A DNA stretch of 64,000 nucleotides from assembly GCA_025504975.1 (NCBI GenBank), contig JANUWI010000013.1:682001-746000 (forward strand), read 5' to 3'. The position numbers and the translations under genes are program-made. Positions 1 to 11,033 of this stretch are shown one piece after another (the stretch's first letter is position 1; each line of letters opens with the position of its first letter). The notes beneath the pieces were generated by a model, which was given only the letters and a program-made list of their open reading frames with translations, was not told the origin of the DNA and searched no databases. This DNA is from Plenodomus lindquistii. Lineage: Eukaryota > Ascomycota > Dothideomycetes > Pleosporales > Leptosphaeriaceae.

Positions 1-414
1 CCGTTATTGTTAGCTACCTGGCGTGGCTTAGCAGGGCTATTAGGAGCGGAGTCTCTAAAGGCTGTAACTAACAGGAAATCATCACGTCACTTCGCATTCC
101 TGTCAGAGTTTATGTTTGCCTGAGATGCGAATTTGTTGAGCTGTGTCCAGGATGCAAATTTACGTGTAAACATGGCGGAGGGGACCGCTCCAGCATCTTG
201 GCAGGAGACATGGACGGAGTCAGCTTTTATAAACTTACAGCTTTAGCGCGAAGAAAATATATACGGGCAGTGTTAAAGTTACACAGTAAGTCAACATTGA
301 GGGCTCCCAGAACCGTTTCCTCATCCATGATACGCACTAGTCCTAATCAGGGAATCGCCAACGCCACCCCCGCCAGCAACAGTAGCCATAATGGATTTCA
401 ACATCTCGATGCGA
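1..414. other. intergenic, no gene seen
   Basis: This is the left edge of the window, downstream of the NmrA-like gene. The only open frame is short and has no recognisable protein character. I see no RNA gene or repeat here. Confidence 0.5.
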
Positions 415-1317
415 CTACCATCCCAATGTCTCCTTATCCAAAGCCTTTGATAGCGGTGTAAGCGGAACGCCCCACTGTTTCACAGCCTCAACATCAACAC
501 CATAGCCCACATCCCGATGCCACGCCATGGCAAGGGGCAATGTGTTCCCCTCTGCAATTTTCTTCTCTGCCTCCTCCTCACTCATATAATGCACCTTGAC
601 CTCATGGCCACTAATCCCACTAAGAATATCCGCCAGCTGCTGCGGCGTAACACTCTCCCCTGCAATGCGTACACTCTTTCCCGAAAACTTCTCCGGAGAC
701 TCAAGCGCTGCGACTGCGAATTTCGCAATGTCGCGTACATCGAGGATGTCGAGCTTGGTGTCGGGATTGTAGCGGACGCGCAGCTCATGTGCATCTGGGA
801 GCTCAGGTTGCGAATATTCCACTGTAGGGCGAGCATAGTTCTGCATGAAGAGTGCAGGTTGCAGAATAGTCCAGTGCTTGAAACCTGCGTTGCGGACTTG
901 GTTTTGGAGCTCGTGTTTGTTCCCCCAGTAGTATTTAAAAGGGTGGTCGTCGCTCCAGCCGGGGAAGCTTTCGTGTTCGCCTGCGCGTGCTACACTGGTG
1001 TAGATGAACGTCTGAATGTTCTGCTTTTTGGCGGCCGAGATGACGTTCCTGCCGTAGTCGACTTCGGCGGCTGAGTCGAATGAGCCGGGGAGGGAGAGGA
1101 AGACGGCGTCTACGTCTTTCATGGCGGACTCGATGGATGAGATTGAGGAGAGATCACCTTCGTGCATGATTGCTCCCCGAGCCTGTTGTTCTTTGGCTGA
1201 CTCGGATGACGGGTTGCGCGTTAGAAAGTGTACAGTGTGGCCATGAGCAAGAAGTTCCGGAATAACAGCTCGGGCTTGGTTTCCTGCCCCAGTTGGGAGC
1301 AGGATTGAATGAGGCAT
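415..1317 (-). CDS. NmrA-like NAD(P)-binding family protein
   Basis: A single-exon gene encodes 300 aa. The N-terminus (ILLPTGAGNQARAVIPELL, about residues 5-23) has the beta-strand, glycine-rich loop and helix of a Rossmann fold, with a TGAGNQA variant of the GxxGxxG dinucleotide loop. It is followed by an FLTRNP segment typical of the cofactor-binding turn in atypical short-chain dehydrogenases. The length and the later YTSVARAG and TILQPALFMQNY motifs fit the NmrA/HSCARG branch, which includes redox sensors and quinone or isoflavone-type reductases. The substrate cannot be inferred. The start is the first ATG, and a gene-poor stretch of about 650 bp lies upstream. The protein is probably cytosolic because no signal peptide or membrane segment is visible. 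A true NADPH-dependent reductase and a catalytically silent sensor are both possible. Confidence 0.85.
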   Translation of the reverse strand: MPHSILLPTGAGNQARAVIPELLAHGHTVHFLTRNPSSESAKEQQARGAIMHEGDLSSISSIESAMKDVDAVFLSLPGSFDSAAEVDYGRNVISAAKKQNIQTFIYTSVARAGEHESFPGWSDDHPFKYYWGNKHELQNQVRNAGFKHWTILQPALFMQNYARPTVEYSQPELPDAHELRVRYNPDTKLDILDVRDIAKFAVAALESPEKFSGKSVRIAGESVTPQQLADILSGISGHEVKVHYMSEEEAEKKIAEGNTLPLAMAWHRDVGYGVDVEAVKQWGVPLTPLSKALDKETLGW

Positions 1318-1545
1318 CTTGGTTGGTAAGAGGGGCGAGCGATAAGGGACTTAGATGTATTGTGCGGATATGAGGTATGCAGCGCGATGTGATTGATAAA
1401 TGCGGACTATCAAGGGTTTAATGCGAGCCCATCAAGAGCACTTATATGTATATGTGAGACGCTAGAACGTCATAGTTTTGTTCTTACATACTAACAAGGT
1501 ACTAATGCGCTGCTTAAGGCTTAGGCTAGACTACATTTATCTGTA

Positions 1546-1575
1546 GCCTCGTCCGGAGCCTCGTCCGGAGCCTCA
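1546..1575. repeat. 12-bp direct repeat, about 2.5 copies
   Basis: The unit GCCTCGTCCGGA occurs at 1546-1557 and 1558-1569 and is followed by a partial copy. It lies in the otherwise featureless, fairly AT-rich 1318-1971 interval between the NmrA-like gene and the broken membrane-protein gene. It is probably simple slippage. Confidence 0.7.
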
Positions 1576-1971
1576 TCTGCTCTGCACAAATACGAATATT
1601 CGGTCTGGATGACGTATACCTAGTCCACCTTGTTACTGAAATTGTTGCCCGTCAAATAATGATAAAACTTCGGTTTTCCGCCTTGTGACTTTGATGTCTC
1701 GTTGCAATCTTTTCAATGACCTCTAGCATTTATTCAATCCTGGCAAAAAACATCTTAGATTTGTGTAGAGTGAATGAAAATTCGAGATAGAAGGTAGCGC
1801 AGATCCTGCATTTACACCTAATTCCTATTTTAATTATATCCATCATCGTCGTTTCTTCGCCTCCATGTCTACGTTGGATTGAAATATAGTATGCATCAAA
1901 CATTCATCCCACCCTCCCACATCATCGCAGCACTCTCGGGTCGTCGTCCAAAAGTGCAATGATGGCCATGA

Positions 1972-3744
1972 TCATGTAAGTACCAACTCCTTACAACAGC
2001 CCCGTCTACCCTCCTCACCACTCAGTCGGTGCATCTGCATATCTGCACTGTCCCTCCATTTCACCCTGCCCAGCGCACGATCATTCTTATTCAAACTGAC
2101 CGCGTTGCAAAGGCCGTTATTGTTGACATGCGCGATTCGCCCAAGGTCCAGAGTCATTGCCGCCAAAGTGGTGTCGCGAACAGTCTTCGCTTTCACAGTA
2201 GTACCGATGATTGCTGTGATTATTGCAGCGATACCGAGCGTCGAGTTCATCGCCAGCCAAATGTACAGCCTTCCTTTGCTTACCTCTGCGCGAATCACCT
2301 GTTGGTTGGGGATCATGGAAATAGTTTCGGTAGCATTCTTTATGGAGATGGTACTCCACGATGCGATGTAGGCAGACGTAAGTACCCCTCGTACATAGTG
2401 ATCGATCTTGTTGCGTCTGCGCCATGGATGCGTCAAGTTCAAAGTCGTCATCAATCTTGCGACATCTGACATCATGTCCACAAACGGCAGGGTGCTCACG
2501 TCAGGTTCGAGCCCCGTAGGTGTTTCCGACTCCGAGTGGTTGAATCCAACGACGATATTCGCACTGTACGAAGAAGTTGTTTGCGTTACATTGACCAGGC
2601 GACTTTTGAGGATTCCTGCTATCATGGTAACTTCTGCGAGCATATAGCATCTTTTTGCCTTCCACTCATCAGCGACAAAGACGTCCTGCGAATGTTGCGT
2701 AACATTAGGCAGCCGTCCGAAAACGTCCTCGGTATGGGAGCATGGTGTATCTTGGGTGTTGGCACTCCCATTGGGGTATATTTTGTCGAGATTCCGCTCT
2801 CCGACGAAGATGGACATTTTCCTTTTACCCCTGAAAACTTCCGACATTGATGCCTGATAGTAAGACACTGCCGTATTATAATCCCATTGTTCGTCAACCT
2901 TGAACGCTAAGGTACCAAGATCGTAAAGGAAACCGGGGTTGAGGTTCGATTTGAGCATGCTTGCTTTGTTGAAATCCTTTATGTTTTCGTTGTTGGCCAC
3001 GTCGAGCCACTCTATGCTTTCAACCTTGAAGTAAGGTAGAGACATGTCACTCACACCGCTCTCGTTGATTCGCGACAGGCCGTGAATGTAGCGTCTGAGC
3101 GGTATTTGCTTCTTGTCCAATGCAATGAACGCGTAGTCGGGGTCTTGCGAGATCATCGTACCGGCTTCCAGAGACGCGGGTATCACGTCGTTATCGTACA
3201 GCAGGCTTTCCCAGTGGGGATTGCGCTCATCGATTGCTGAAATTTCGAACGACTGGTTGGGCAACACACCGACTCGTGTTGAAGGGATCTAGTTCAATGA
3301 TGAATTGGCTAAGGGAGCAGCAATAGAGGGTGGCCACAATAATGCTGTAATAAGGACGGCGACTAGAGACCAGTAGAGGTTTTGCGGACCATTCAGACGA
3401 GGTAAGATGGGTATTTTTAAATTCGCCATTCGACAAAGCTCGGTGAGACTGAGGTCACTCTTCTCGAGCAGGATGTAGATGAGTCGCCATACAATCAAAG
3501 CTGCACCGCATCCGGCAAGTAGCCTGAGAAGGACTAATATGGCAGAAACGAAGCCGTTAACCTCCGTCTGGTAAAAGTCCCAATGCTCTCCTCTTTCCTT
3601 GAGACCAGTGGGAGATCCCGTCAAGAAGTCTCGTCCGTCGACAAGCGAGAGCATGACTCCCACAAATGCGGCACAAGATAGCAGATGGAGGGGATACCAA
3701 AACCAAACATCTAGCCAGAACGCACTGGACTTGCAACCAAACAA
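1972..3744 (-). pseudogene. fungal membrane protein gene with an internal stop
   Basis: Two long open segments (3744-3292 and 3288-1972) lie in the same minus-strand frame and are separated only by one TAG codon at 3291-3289. The first part encodes two hydrophobic segments (WFWYPLHLLSCAAFVGVML and VSAILVLLRLLAGCGAALIV) and ends in a third (LYWSLVAVLITALLWPP). The second part is a long hydrophilic domain with several N-glycosylation sequons, and then a C-terminal membrane span (LGIAAIITAIIGTTV). This architecture resembles large fungal membrane proteins of unknown function. No intron with a good GT donor removes the stop without losing protein-like sequence. The first segment also begins at a TTG with no upstream in-frame ATG that I can join to it. 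I infer a nonsense mutation, possibly TGG to TAG. A missed intron or a sequencing error remains possible. Confidence 0.6.
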
Positions 3745-4021
3745 GACGGCTGTTAGAGTCGGGAGGCTGTGAAGTGAAGGAACAGTGGATGCTGGGATGT
3801 CGCGAAGTGTGTATAACTAGAAGAAGCTAAGTTCCTAATCAGGCTAGTAATCTGCTGAGCTTTGCACTCTACATTTACAATCCACATGATACGTATCATA
3901 TATCATTCAAATCCAAGATCAATCGTAATCTAACCACCCCCCTAACCAAACGCCAACCCTACATGCCTTGCTACCCTATCCCTCTAATTCATCTCCCACA
4001 CCATAAAATCATCTACACAAT

Positions 4022-7000
4022 CTACCCAACCCACCTCCTAGCACTCTTAAACATCCTCGACCAAGGCCCCAACTCACCCCACTCCTCCACACCTTGTCTC
4101 GGAATATAACTCGCCACATCCTTCAACACCGTACGCTCCGGATGCGGCATAAGCGCCATAACCCTTCCGTCCACACTCCTCACACCACCGATACCCATTG
4201 GTGAACCATTGGGATTATACGGGTACTCCTCAGTCTGGTGTCCGTAGTTATCCACGTACCGTAGCGAAACAAGCTTCTCATTGTACAGGGTCTGCGGCGA
4301 TGAGGACGACAAAGTGCTGTTGGAGAAATGAGCGCGACCTTCGCCGTGTGCAGTGACGATGGGGAGTTTGGAGCCGGCCATGCCGTGGAGGAAGACGGAT
4401 GGTGGGGAGGTTGTGCCCTTTGTGTCGAGGACTTCGACCATGCAGACACGCGCTTCATACTGCTCTGAGGCGTTGCGTTCGAAGCTTGGCCAGAGGTCCG
4501 CGCCGGGAATGAGTTCTTTGAGTTTGGAGAGGAATTGGCAGCCATTGCATACGCCGAGGGTGAAGGTGTCGGTGCGCTCGAAGAAATTCTTGAATTCTTT
4601 GCGTGTGTTGGGGTGTAGGAGTACGGATTTTGCCCAGCCCTGTCCGGCGCCGAGGACATCGCCATAGGAGAAGCCGCCGCAGGCTGCGAGGCCGACGAAG
4701 CCGGCAAGAGAGACGCGCTCGGAGATGATGTCGGTCATGTGAACGTCGATGGCGGAGAAGCCGGCCATGTGGAAGGCGAATGCCATTTCTGATTGGCCGT
4801 TGACACCTTCTTCGCGGAGAATGGCGACGCGAGGTTTTGAGGAGAAGGCTGATGAGATTGTGGCTTTGAACGGGAGGATGTTTTCTGCGGGCTTGAAGGT
4901 CAGGTTGTATGATAGACCGGGATCTTTGTCGTCGAGGATCTTGGCGAACTCCGAGTCGGCGCACGAAGGGTTATCGCGCAGCTTTTGCATGCGGTAGGAT
5001 GTCTCTGCCCACCGCTGCTGAAGTTTTGACCGTGTGCTACGGTAGACGACCTGGGTGCCAAAGGCAAACGATATCTCCTGCTTTGTGGCTGCTGGGACGC
5101 GACCGATCTTGCGGACCATGCCGGGTGGTGGACCGCAGGTCGCGAAGCAGCGGTTGAAAGCGACCTCATCCTTCTTCCTTACCTGGAAGACAGCGCCGAG
5201 CTCTTCGTTGAATAGGGCTTCGAGGATATCCTTGGGTTCTTCAGAGCGAGAAACCTTGTCGAGCATAACCTCCAGGCCGCATCGACCGGCGAACATCATC
5301 TCCACAAGTGTGGTGAACAGACCACCGTCAGAGCGATCATGGTAAGCAAGGACAATACCAGATTCGTGTAATTGCTCAATAGCGTCAAAGTAGTCTTTGA
5401 TGACATCAGCATCGTAGACATCAGGCGCTTCGTCGCCGACTTGGCCAAAGGTCTGTGCCAGCGCAGAACCACCAAGATGCTTCTTGCCTGCTGCTAGATC
5501 GACAAACATCAGGACTGTCTCACCAACATCCTCTAGCCGCTCCAGAGCAGGTGTCCATGTGCGGTCGATCCGGTCGACAGGTGCGAACGCAGTGATGATG
5601 AGAGACATGGGTGCCGTCACCTCCTTTGCCTCTCCATCATCAGACCACTTCATCTTCATACTCATGGAATCTTTGCCGACCGGAATAGAGATACCGAGCT
5701 TGGGGCAAAGAGCCATGCCAATGGCCTCGACGGCCTCGTACAGCGCAGCGCCCTCACCAGGGTGACTACTGGCGGACATCCAGTTGGCTGATAGCCTGAC
5801 CCGAGCGAGTCTGTCTGGGGTGCTCGCTGCGGCAATGTTCATAAGTGATTCTGCGACTGCCATCCTAGCCGAAGCAGCGGGCGAGATAAGCGCAAGGGTA
5901 GGCTTCTCTCCCATGGACATGGCCTCTCCGGTCTTGACGCCCGCTAATAGCGATGTCGCCGTAACAGACACGTCTGACACGGGGACCTGCCATTTCCCAA
6001 CCATTTGATCACGAACAGTCAAACCACCGACGGATCGATCTCCAATTGTGATCAAAAAGGACTTTGAGCCAACCGAAGGAAGGGTGAGGACACGATCGAC
6101 AGCCTCAGTGATTAGGCCATCCTTGGGTGTGTCAGGAATGTACATGGACAAGCTGCTGTCGAAAGGGGGCAGTCTCAGCTTTCGTGACTGCACGATGCGA
6201 GACATCTTGGGCGGCTTGCCAAAGAGAGTTGACATGGGTAGGTCAATTGGTGTAGGGTTCTCTTTCGAGTCTCTGTCTTTGAGAACGAGGCGCTGTTCGT
6301 CTGTTGCAACACCTACGACTGAGTAGCCGCATCGCTCACGCTGGCAGATGCGCTTGAACAGATCAAGCTGATCAGGGCCGACTGCTAGGACGTATCGTTC
6401 CTGGGCTTCACAGCACCAGATTTGCAGAGGGCTCATACTCTTGTCTGCGTTATCGATGTCACGTAGCTCGAAGATGGCACCGAGGCCTGAGTCATGGACA
6501 AGCTCGGGCAGAGCGTTGGACAGTCCACCAGCACCAACGTCGTGGATGAACAAGATGGGGTTGTTGTCGCCCATGGAGCGACAGGTATCGATGACTTCCT
6601 GCGCACGCCTCTGAACCTCGGGGTTGCCTCGTTGTACACTCGCGAAGTCGAGATCAACGTTGCCTTCGCCAGACTGAATACTGGATGCAGCTCCTCCACC
6701 AAGACCAATGAGCATAGCCGGGCCTCCGATGACTAGCAAATGGGAGCCAGCCGGCACAATGTCTGGGTTCTTGAGTGCATGCTGTGGTCGGACAGTACCA
6801 ACACCTCCCGCCAGCATAATGGGCTTGTGGTAGCCGCGAATCTCGGCCTCCTTCTCATTCGTAAAGACACGCATTAGCATAGTCCTAAAGTAGCCGATTG
6901 TGCAGGGGCGCCCAAACTCGTTGTTGAACTGAGCGCTACCGAGAGGCGCCTCGAGCATGATGTCGCGACTGCTTGCAATGTGGGATGGTTTGCCCACATC

Positions 7001-8131
7001 ACGCAGCTCCCACGGCCGCTCAAAGCCTTCAATGAGCAGATCTGAGACGGTGAAGCCTGCCAGACCAGCCTTGGGCTTGGAGCCACGGCCGACGGCACCT
7101 TCGTCTCGGATCTCGCCACCAGAGCCGGTAGCTGCACCGGGGAAAGGGGAGACTGCAGTAGGGTGGTTGTGTGTCTCGACCTTGCAGAGAATGTGGACCG
7201 TCTCCTTTGTGCCGTTCCACTCGCCAGTGAGGTTGTTGGGCGCCCAGAAGCTGGCCTCGTCGCCATTGAGCACGGCGGCGTTGTCGCTGTATGCGCTGAC
7301 GACGTGTTGCGGGTGCTTCTGGTGGGTGTTGCGGATCATGCCGAAGAGCGAGTACGACTTGTGCATGCCGTCAATGGTGAAGTCGGCGTTGAACTGCTTG
7401 TGCCTGCAGTGCTCCGAGTTGACCTGGGCGAACATGAAGAGCTCGACGTCGACGGGGCCCCGCTTCAGTTCCTGTGTGTACGCCTCGACGAGATAGTCGA
7501 CCTCTGACTTGTCCATGGCCAGGCCCAGCTCGCGGTTGGCGTGCTCGAGGGCGGCGTGGGCATTGCTGTACTCGTCGAACTTGATGGTCGTGGCCGGCGC
7601 AGGCTCGCTCTCGCCGAAGAGGGCGTCGAGGTCGGGGGCGGTGCGGCTGATGGTCTGGGTCATGCGGTCGTAGAGGCTGTCGCGGCCGGGCATGTCGTCG
7701 GGGCCGGGGACGCGGTCGAAGGCGGCTGCGATGACCATGCCGCGCTCGATGCGCTTGACGGCCGTGTCGAGGGTGCAGGTGCGCGCAATCATCGAGGCCA
7801 GCGAGCTCCATGGCGAAATGGTGCCTGCGCGGGGGCTGACGTAGAAGAGCACGGTGTTGTCGTCGCGGGGCATGCCACCGCGGGTCACGGCGTCGGCGAG
7901 GACTTGGGCGAGGCGGTCGTCGGCGGGCGGGTGCTCGCCATAGTGCAGCAGCTGCTTGAGCGTCGTGAGCTCGTCGTCGCCCAGCTCCTTCAGCGGGTTG
8001 ACAAAGTGCAGCCACAGCGAGCGGACTTGTTTTGCGCCAATCTGCTGGGCCAGGCGCTGCAGGCGGAAGTCGGAGTGGGCAGACGACCCCGGCAGCATCA
8101 AGTACGGGCCGGCGGTGGCGGTGGACGCCAT
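4022..8131 (-). CDS. ADE6: phosphoribosylformylglycinamidine synthase (FGAM synthase)
   Basis: This single exon of 1369 aa matches the usual length of eukaryotic PurL (about 1,350 aa). The enzyme converts FGAR, glutamine and ATP to FGAM in step 4 of cytosolic purine synthesis. Visible marks are the NSEHCRHK segment, the long glycine-rich THNHPTAVSPFPGAATGSGG stretch of the ATP-binding AIRS-like domain, and a second AIRS-like repeat (AYHDRSDGGL). The C-terminal class I glutamine amidotransferase has nucleophile Cys in LGVCNGCQF (about Cys1195) and His/Glu in MPHPER (about 1330/1332). I chose the ATG at 8131 (MASTATAGPYLMLPG) over an upstream in-frame ATG at 8200, because the 23-residue extension looks like untranslated leader. 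Many long overlapping antisense frames inside this gene are composition artefacts. Confidence 0.97.
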   Translation of the reverse strand: MASTATAGPYLMLPGSSAHSDFRLQRLAQQIGAKQVRSLWLHFVNPLKELGDDELTTLKQLLHYGEHPPADDRLAQVLADAVTRGGMPRDDNTVLFYVSPRAGTISPWSSLASMIARTCTLDTAVKRIERGMVIAAAFDRVPGPDDMPGRDSLYDRMTQTISRTAPDLDALFGESEPAPATTIKFDEYSNAHAALEHANRELGLAMDKSEVDYLVEAYTQELKRGPVDVELFMFAQVNSEHCRHKQFNADFTIDGMHKSYSLFGMIRNTHQKHPQHVVSAYSDNAAVLNGDEASFWAPNNLTGEWNGTKETVHILCKVETHNHPTAVSPFPGAATGSGGEIRDEGAVGRGSKPKAGLAGFTVSDLLIEGFERPWELRDVGKPSHIASSRDIMLEAPLGSAQFNNEFGRPCTIGYFRTMLMRVFTNEKEAEIRGYHKPIMLAGGVGTVRPQHALKNPDIVPAGSHLLVIGGPAMLIGLGGGAASSIQSGEGNVDLDFASVQRGNPEVQRRAQEVIDTCRSMGDNNPILFIHDVGAGGLSNALPELVHDSGLGAIFELRDIDNADKSMSPLQIWCCEAQERYVLAVGPDQLDLFKRICQRERCGYSVVGVATDEQRLVLKDRDSKENPTPIDLPMSTLFGKPPKMSRIVQSRKLRLPPFDSSLSMYIPDTPKDGLITEAVDRVLTLPSVGSKSFLITIGDRSVGGLTVRDQMVGKWQVPVSDVSVTATSLLAGVKTGEAMSMGEKPTLALISPAASARMAVAESLMNIAAASTPDRLARVRLSANWMSASSHPGEGAALYEAVEAIGMALCPKLGISIPVGKDSMSMKMKWSDDGEAKEVTAPMSLIITAFAPVDRIDRTWTPALERLEDVGETVLMFVDLAAGKKHLGGSALAQTFGQVGDEAPDVYDADVIKDYFDAIEQLHESGIVLAYHDRSDGGLFTTLVEMMFAGRCGLEVMLDKVSRSEEPKDILEALFNEELGAVFQVRKKDEVAFNRCFATCGPPPGMVRKIGRVPAATKQEISFAFGTQVVYRSTRSKLQQRWAETSYRMQKLRDNPSCADSEFAKILDDKDPGLSYNLTFKPAENILPFKATISSAFSSKPRVAILREEGVNGQSEMAFAFHMAGFSAIDVHMTDIISERVSLAGFVGLAACGGFSYGDVLGAGQGWAKSVLLHPNTRKEFKNFFERTDTFTLGVCNGCQFLSKLKELIPGADLWPSFERNASEQYEARVCMVEVLDTKGTTSPPSVFLHGMAGSKLPIVTAHGEGRAHFSNSTLSSSSPQTLYNEKLVSLRYVDNYGHQTEEYPYNPNGSPMGIGGVRSVDGRVMALMPHPERTVLKDVASYIPRQGVEEWGELGPWSRMFKSARRWVG

Positions 8132-8444
8132 GGTGAATTGGATGGCTGAGCACGAAATGGCGCGTGTCCGCAGACAGGAGCGATGATGCGCCGCCTGCAC
8201 GCATGGGAAAAAGCGCGGGGGTGAAGAAGACTGGCAAAATTAAAGTGGGGCTGCTGCTTTGCTTTCTCACCCAAACAACGCGTCGTCAACTCCCAAACCA
8301 CAGCATGATGCAAACAACGACGGGGTATATTCATGATTCTATGCAACTCCGCTACCATGCAGCTTGCTTTGTCAATGCGCTCGTCACAAAAACACCCTCT
8401 GCCCACTCCATCATCTGCCCACCACCTACCACTACCACCTGCCT

Positions 8445-10326
8445 CTAGAAGTGAGGTGTGTTGAGCGCCATTGCGCAAAGCAGACCAGCAATCAGACCTG
8501 CCACAGGCAAGGTGACGACCCATCCCATGAAGATGAAGCCCAGCTGCGCCCAGTTGACCGCCTTGACATCATAGTTCATCAGCGCTGTCCCGATCAGCGC
8601 TCCAGTCAGACACTGAGTCGTCGACACTGGAAGACCAAGACGGGACGCAAGCAGCACGGTAACGGCAGCTCCCAACTCGGTGGCAAACCCACGGGTAGGG
8701 CTCATCTGCGTAATCTTGTTGCCCATTGCTCGCATGATATGGTATCCGTAGAACCAGAAACCAAGACCCAACAACAGGCCAGCAACGACCAAAATCCAGA
8801 TTGGCGTGGGCGATTCCGTCGCCACACGTCCCTCGAGCCACGTCTGGTACACAGCCGACCACGGTCCAACTGCGTTGGCAACATCGTTGGATCCGTGAGC
8901 AATCGACATCATCATGGCTGAAATGACTTGGCAGTATGTCCACATGTGCTCGACACGGTCGTCATATCGGTTGGCACGCGCATGAATGTCGCGAAGCTTA
9001 TCGCTGTCGTGGGTAATGACATCGCGCGTAACACCCTGGAGCAGACCGAACTTGATGTAGCCCCAGTACCTCTGGGGGTTGGTCCAGGGCAGTTGCTGCG
9101 CTGGTACGATCCATCGCTCATATGGTTCCGGCTTGCGCCTGCGCGTAAGTCCAGGAATGGCAGTCGGCTCGTTGCTGGCGTGCACCTTTTCTTCTGGAGC
9201 GTTGGCCTTAGTTGCGTCTCCGGCAAGACCATCTCCCGTCACCTGAGCCTTCTTCTCGCTGGAGCTGTCCCCAATGATTGCTTCCTCGTCTTTCCCGGGT
9301 GCGCCCTTTCGTTGACGCAACTCCTGGCCTTGAGCGCGCACTTCGCCATATGCGTCGGCATAGTAGTTTGTGACGTATTCGCCATCCGCGTTTCCAGCAA
9401 AGTATAGTGGAGGGTTTTCCCTCATGAGAAGGGGACCAAGAGGCACATGCCAGATGCGGAGACGCGCGTCCTTCTGGATCAACTTACGCTTGAGGAAAGG
9501 CATGAAGAAAACATATGTGATGAGCATCACGCCAAAAAAGACTCCGAGAATGATACCAGCAGCATTGCCAGCTCCAAACTCTTCTAGGGATGGCGCAGTC
9601 GGTGCCTCGACGACGATGAAAAGTGCCAAAATCGCGCAGGTAGTCGCAAAGTACAAGGGAATCAGGCGCATTCCGCATTTGAAAGAATCCGCGCGTTCAA
9701 GGACAGAGTACTTGACTGTTCCAAAGATGATGGCGCTGAAGGCGCAGGCGATCAGAGGTGCGATGACCCAACTTGCAGCGACTTGCGACACTGAACCGGA
9801 TTCCCAGCCCCAGGTGACGCCAGCATCTGTTGCAAAACCAACACCAATGAGTGCACCGACGATAGTCTGGGTAGTCGACACGGGCATCCCAGCGCGCTAT
9901 GAATATCAGGATATGATCCACACTGACTGAAGCTAGGTACTTACGGTGGCGAACATCAGCCATGCGGCAGACCCAACTTCAGCACATCCCATAGCCAGCA
10001 TGAGCGTACCCGGGTTCGCAGCCTCGGCGAATCGGTCGATTTTGATGATTCCGTTCTTGATTGTGTCTGTGACACGGGCACCCAAAGCCACAGCACCAAC
10101 AAACTCAGTGACTATTGACAGCGCACCAACTTGGGGCATGGTCAGGGTCTGAGCAGCGACCGAAGCTTGAGAATGTTAGCAACCACCGTGGAGTCTGAAA
10201 TAGGTACAACATACTCGCATACGAATTGGCGACATCATTGGCACCGTTACCGAATGCCGAAAAGATGAACGCAATGGTGGTAATCGCCAGGATCCACGCA
10301 TAACGAGCCGTAATCGGAGGTGCCAT
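8445..10326 (-). CDS. PHO89: phosphate permease, PiT family (PHO89-like)
   Basis: The gene has three exons: 10326-10215, 10165-9945 and 9896-8445. The introns are 10214-10166 (GTATGT donor, GCTAAC branch) and 9944-9897 (GTAAGT donor). The joined protein is 594 aa, close to yeast Pho89. It carries the two PiT signature repeats, GANDVAN at residues 28-34 and GSNDVAN at about 446-452. Each sits in one half of the protein, and each half also has an (M/L)PVSTTQ motif. Multiple hydrophobic segments flank a central hydrophilic loop rich in Lys and Glu (about residues 290-380). The family performs cation-coupled (usually Na+) high-affinity phosphate uptake at the plasma membrane. Two CACGTG boxes lie 0.63-0.71 kb upstream, consistent with control by a Pho4/NUC-1-type bHLH factor, although regulation is inferred only. 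Confidence 0.95.
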
Positions 10327-10953
10327 CTTGACTTGTACTTCTATCGGCTGTGAGCTTCGGACAGAGATTGAGAAGTCTGAGTACTTGAAGTCAAGGTACT
10401 CTGGTACCTGGAGATATATATCCAGGGACACGCGAGCACTTGCCACAAAACCCACTTGACGTCGTTACATACTGCGACATCCCTGGCCATGGGCTCTCAA
10501 CATCATTTCCAGCCAAGATGTGAGGATATACCCGAATCCGCTACACTCCTGACGATGCTTCCCTAAGATTGGCTCCTGGATCCCAGGATCTCCACTCTAG
10601 CAATGTTCCGCCCAGCGACTTGGCAAGCCAAGTGTAGATTCTTCCCCGCCAAGCTGTCCCGCTGTGCTTGGTCCGCCTTGGAGTTCCCACAGCCTTGAAA
10701 AAGCCTGACTTTTCGTCACCCAATAGCGGACTGCTGTCGTCGCGCGTGCGAAAACCACCGGTTTCGATGCATTCCGAGTCTCACACACCAGACCGCGAAC
10801 AGCAAGTATCTCAATGCTTTGTATGTGGTCACAACGTGTAATCAAGCCTCTGCCACCGACGTCAAAAGCTGCCGTTTCCCGCTGCGCTGCCGTTATAACC
10901 GTTGAGCTTGTCATGGCTTCTTGAAACTTCTTGGTTAATGTCTATGGTACCGT

Positions 10954-11033
10954 CACGTGCCCGCAAAGTGTTGCGACACTGACACGTACCATGGTCGTAA
11001 TCATACGTGGGATTTGCACACCTACTGCACGTG
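10954..11033. promoter_or_regulatory. two CACGTG E-boxes upstream of the phosphate permease
   Basis: CACGTG occurs at 10954-10959 and 11028-11033, the second embedded in GCACGTGC. This is the core recognised by Pho4 in yeast and NUC-1 in Neurospora, which activate phosphate-starvation genes including PHO89-type permeases. The sites are 628-707 bp upstream of the permease ATG. CACGTG recurs elsewhere in the window, so chance occurrence is possible. Confidence 0.4.

Noticed and set aside
7371..8270. Long antisense/alternative frames, Arg- or Pro-rich, within FGAM synthase
   Set aside because: They arise from the GC-rich third positions of the real gene, show low-complexity Arg/Pro/His strings and have no domain.
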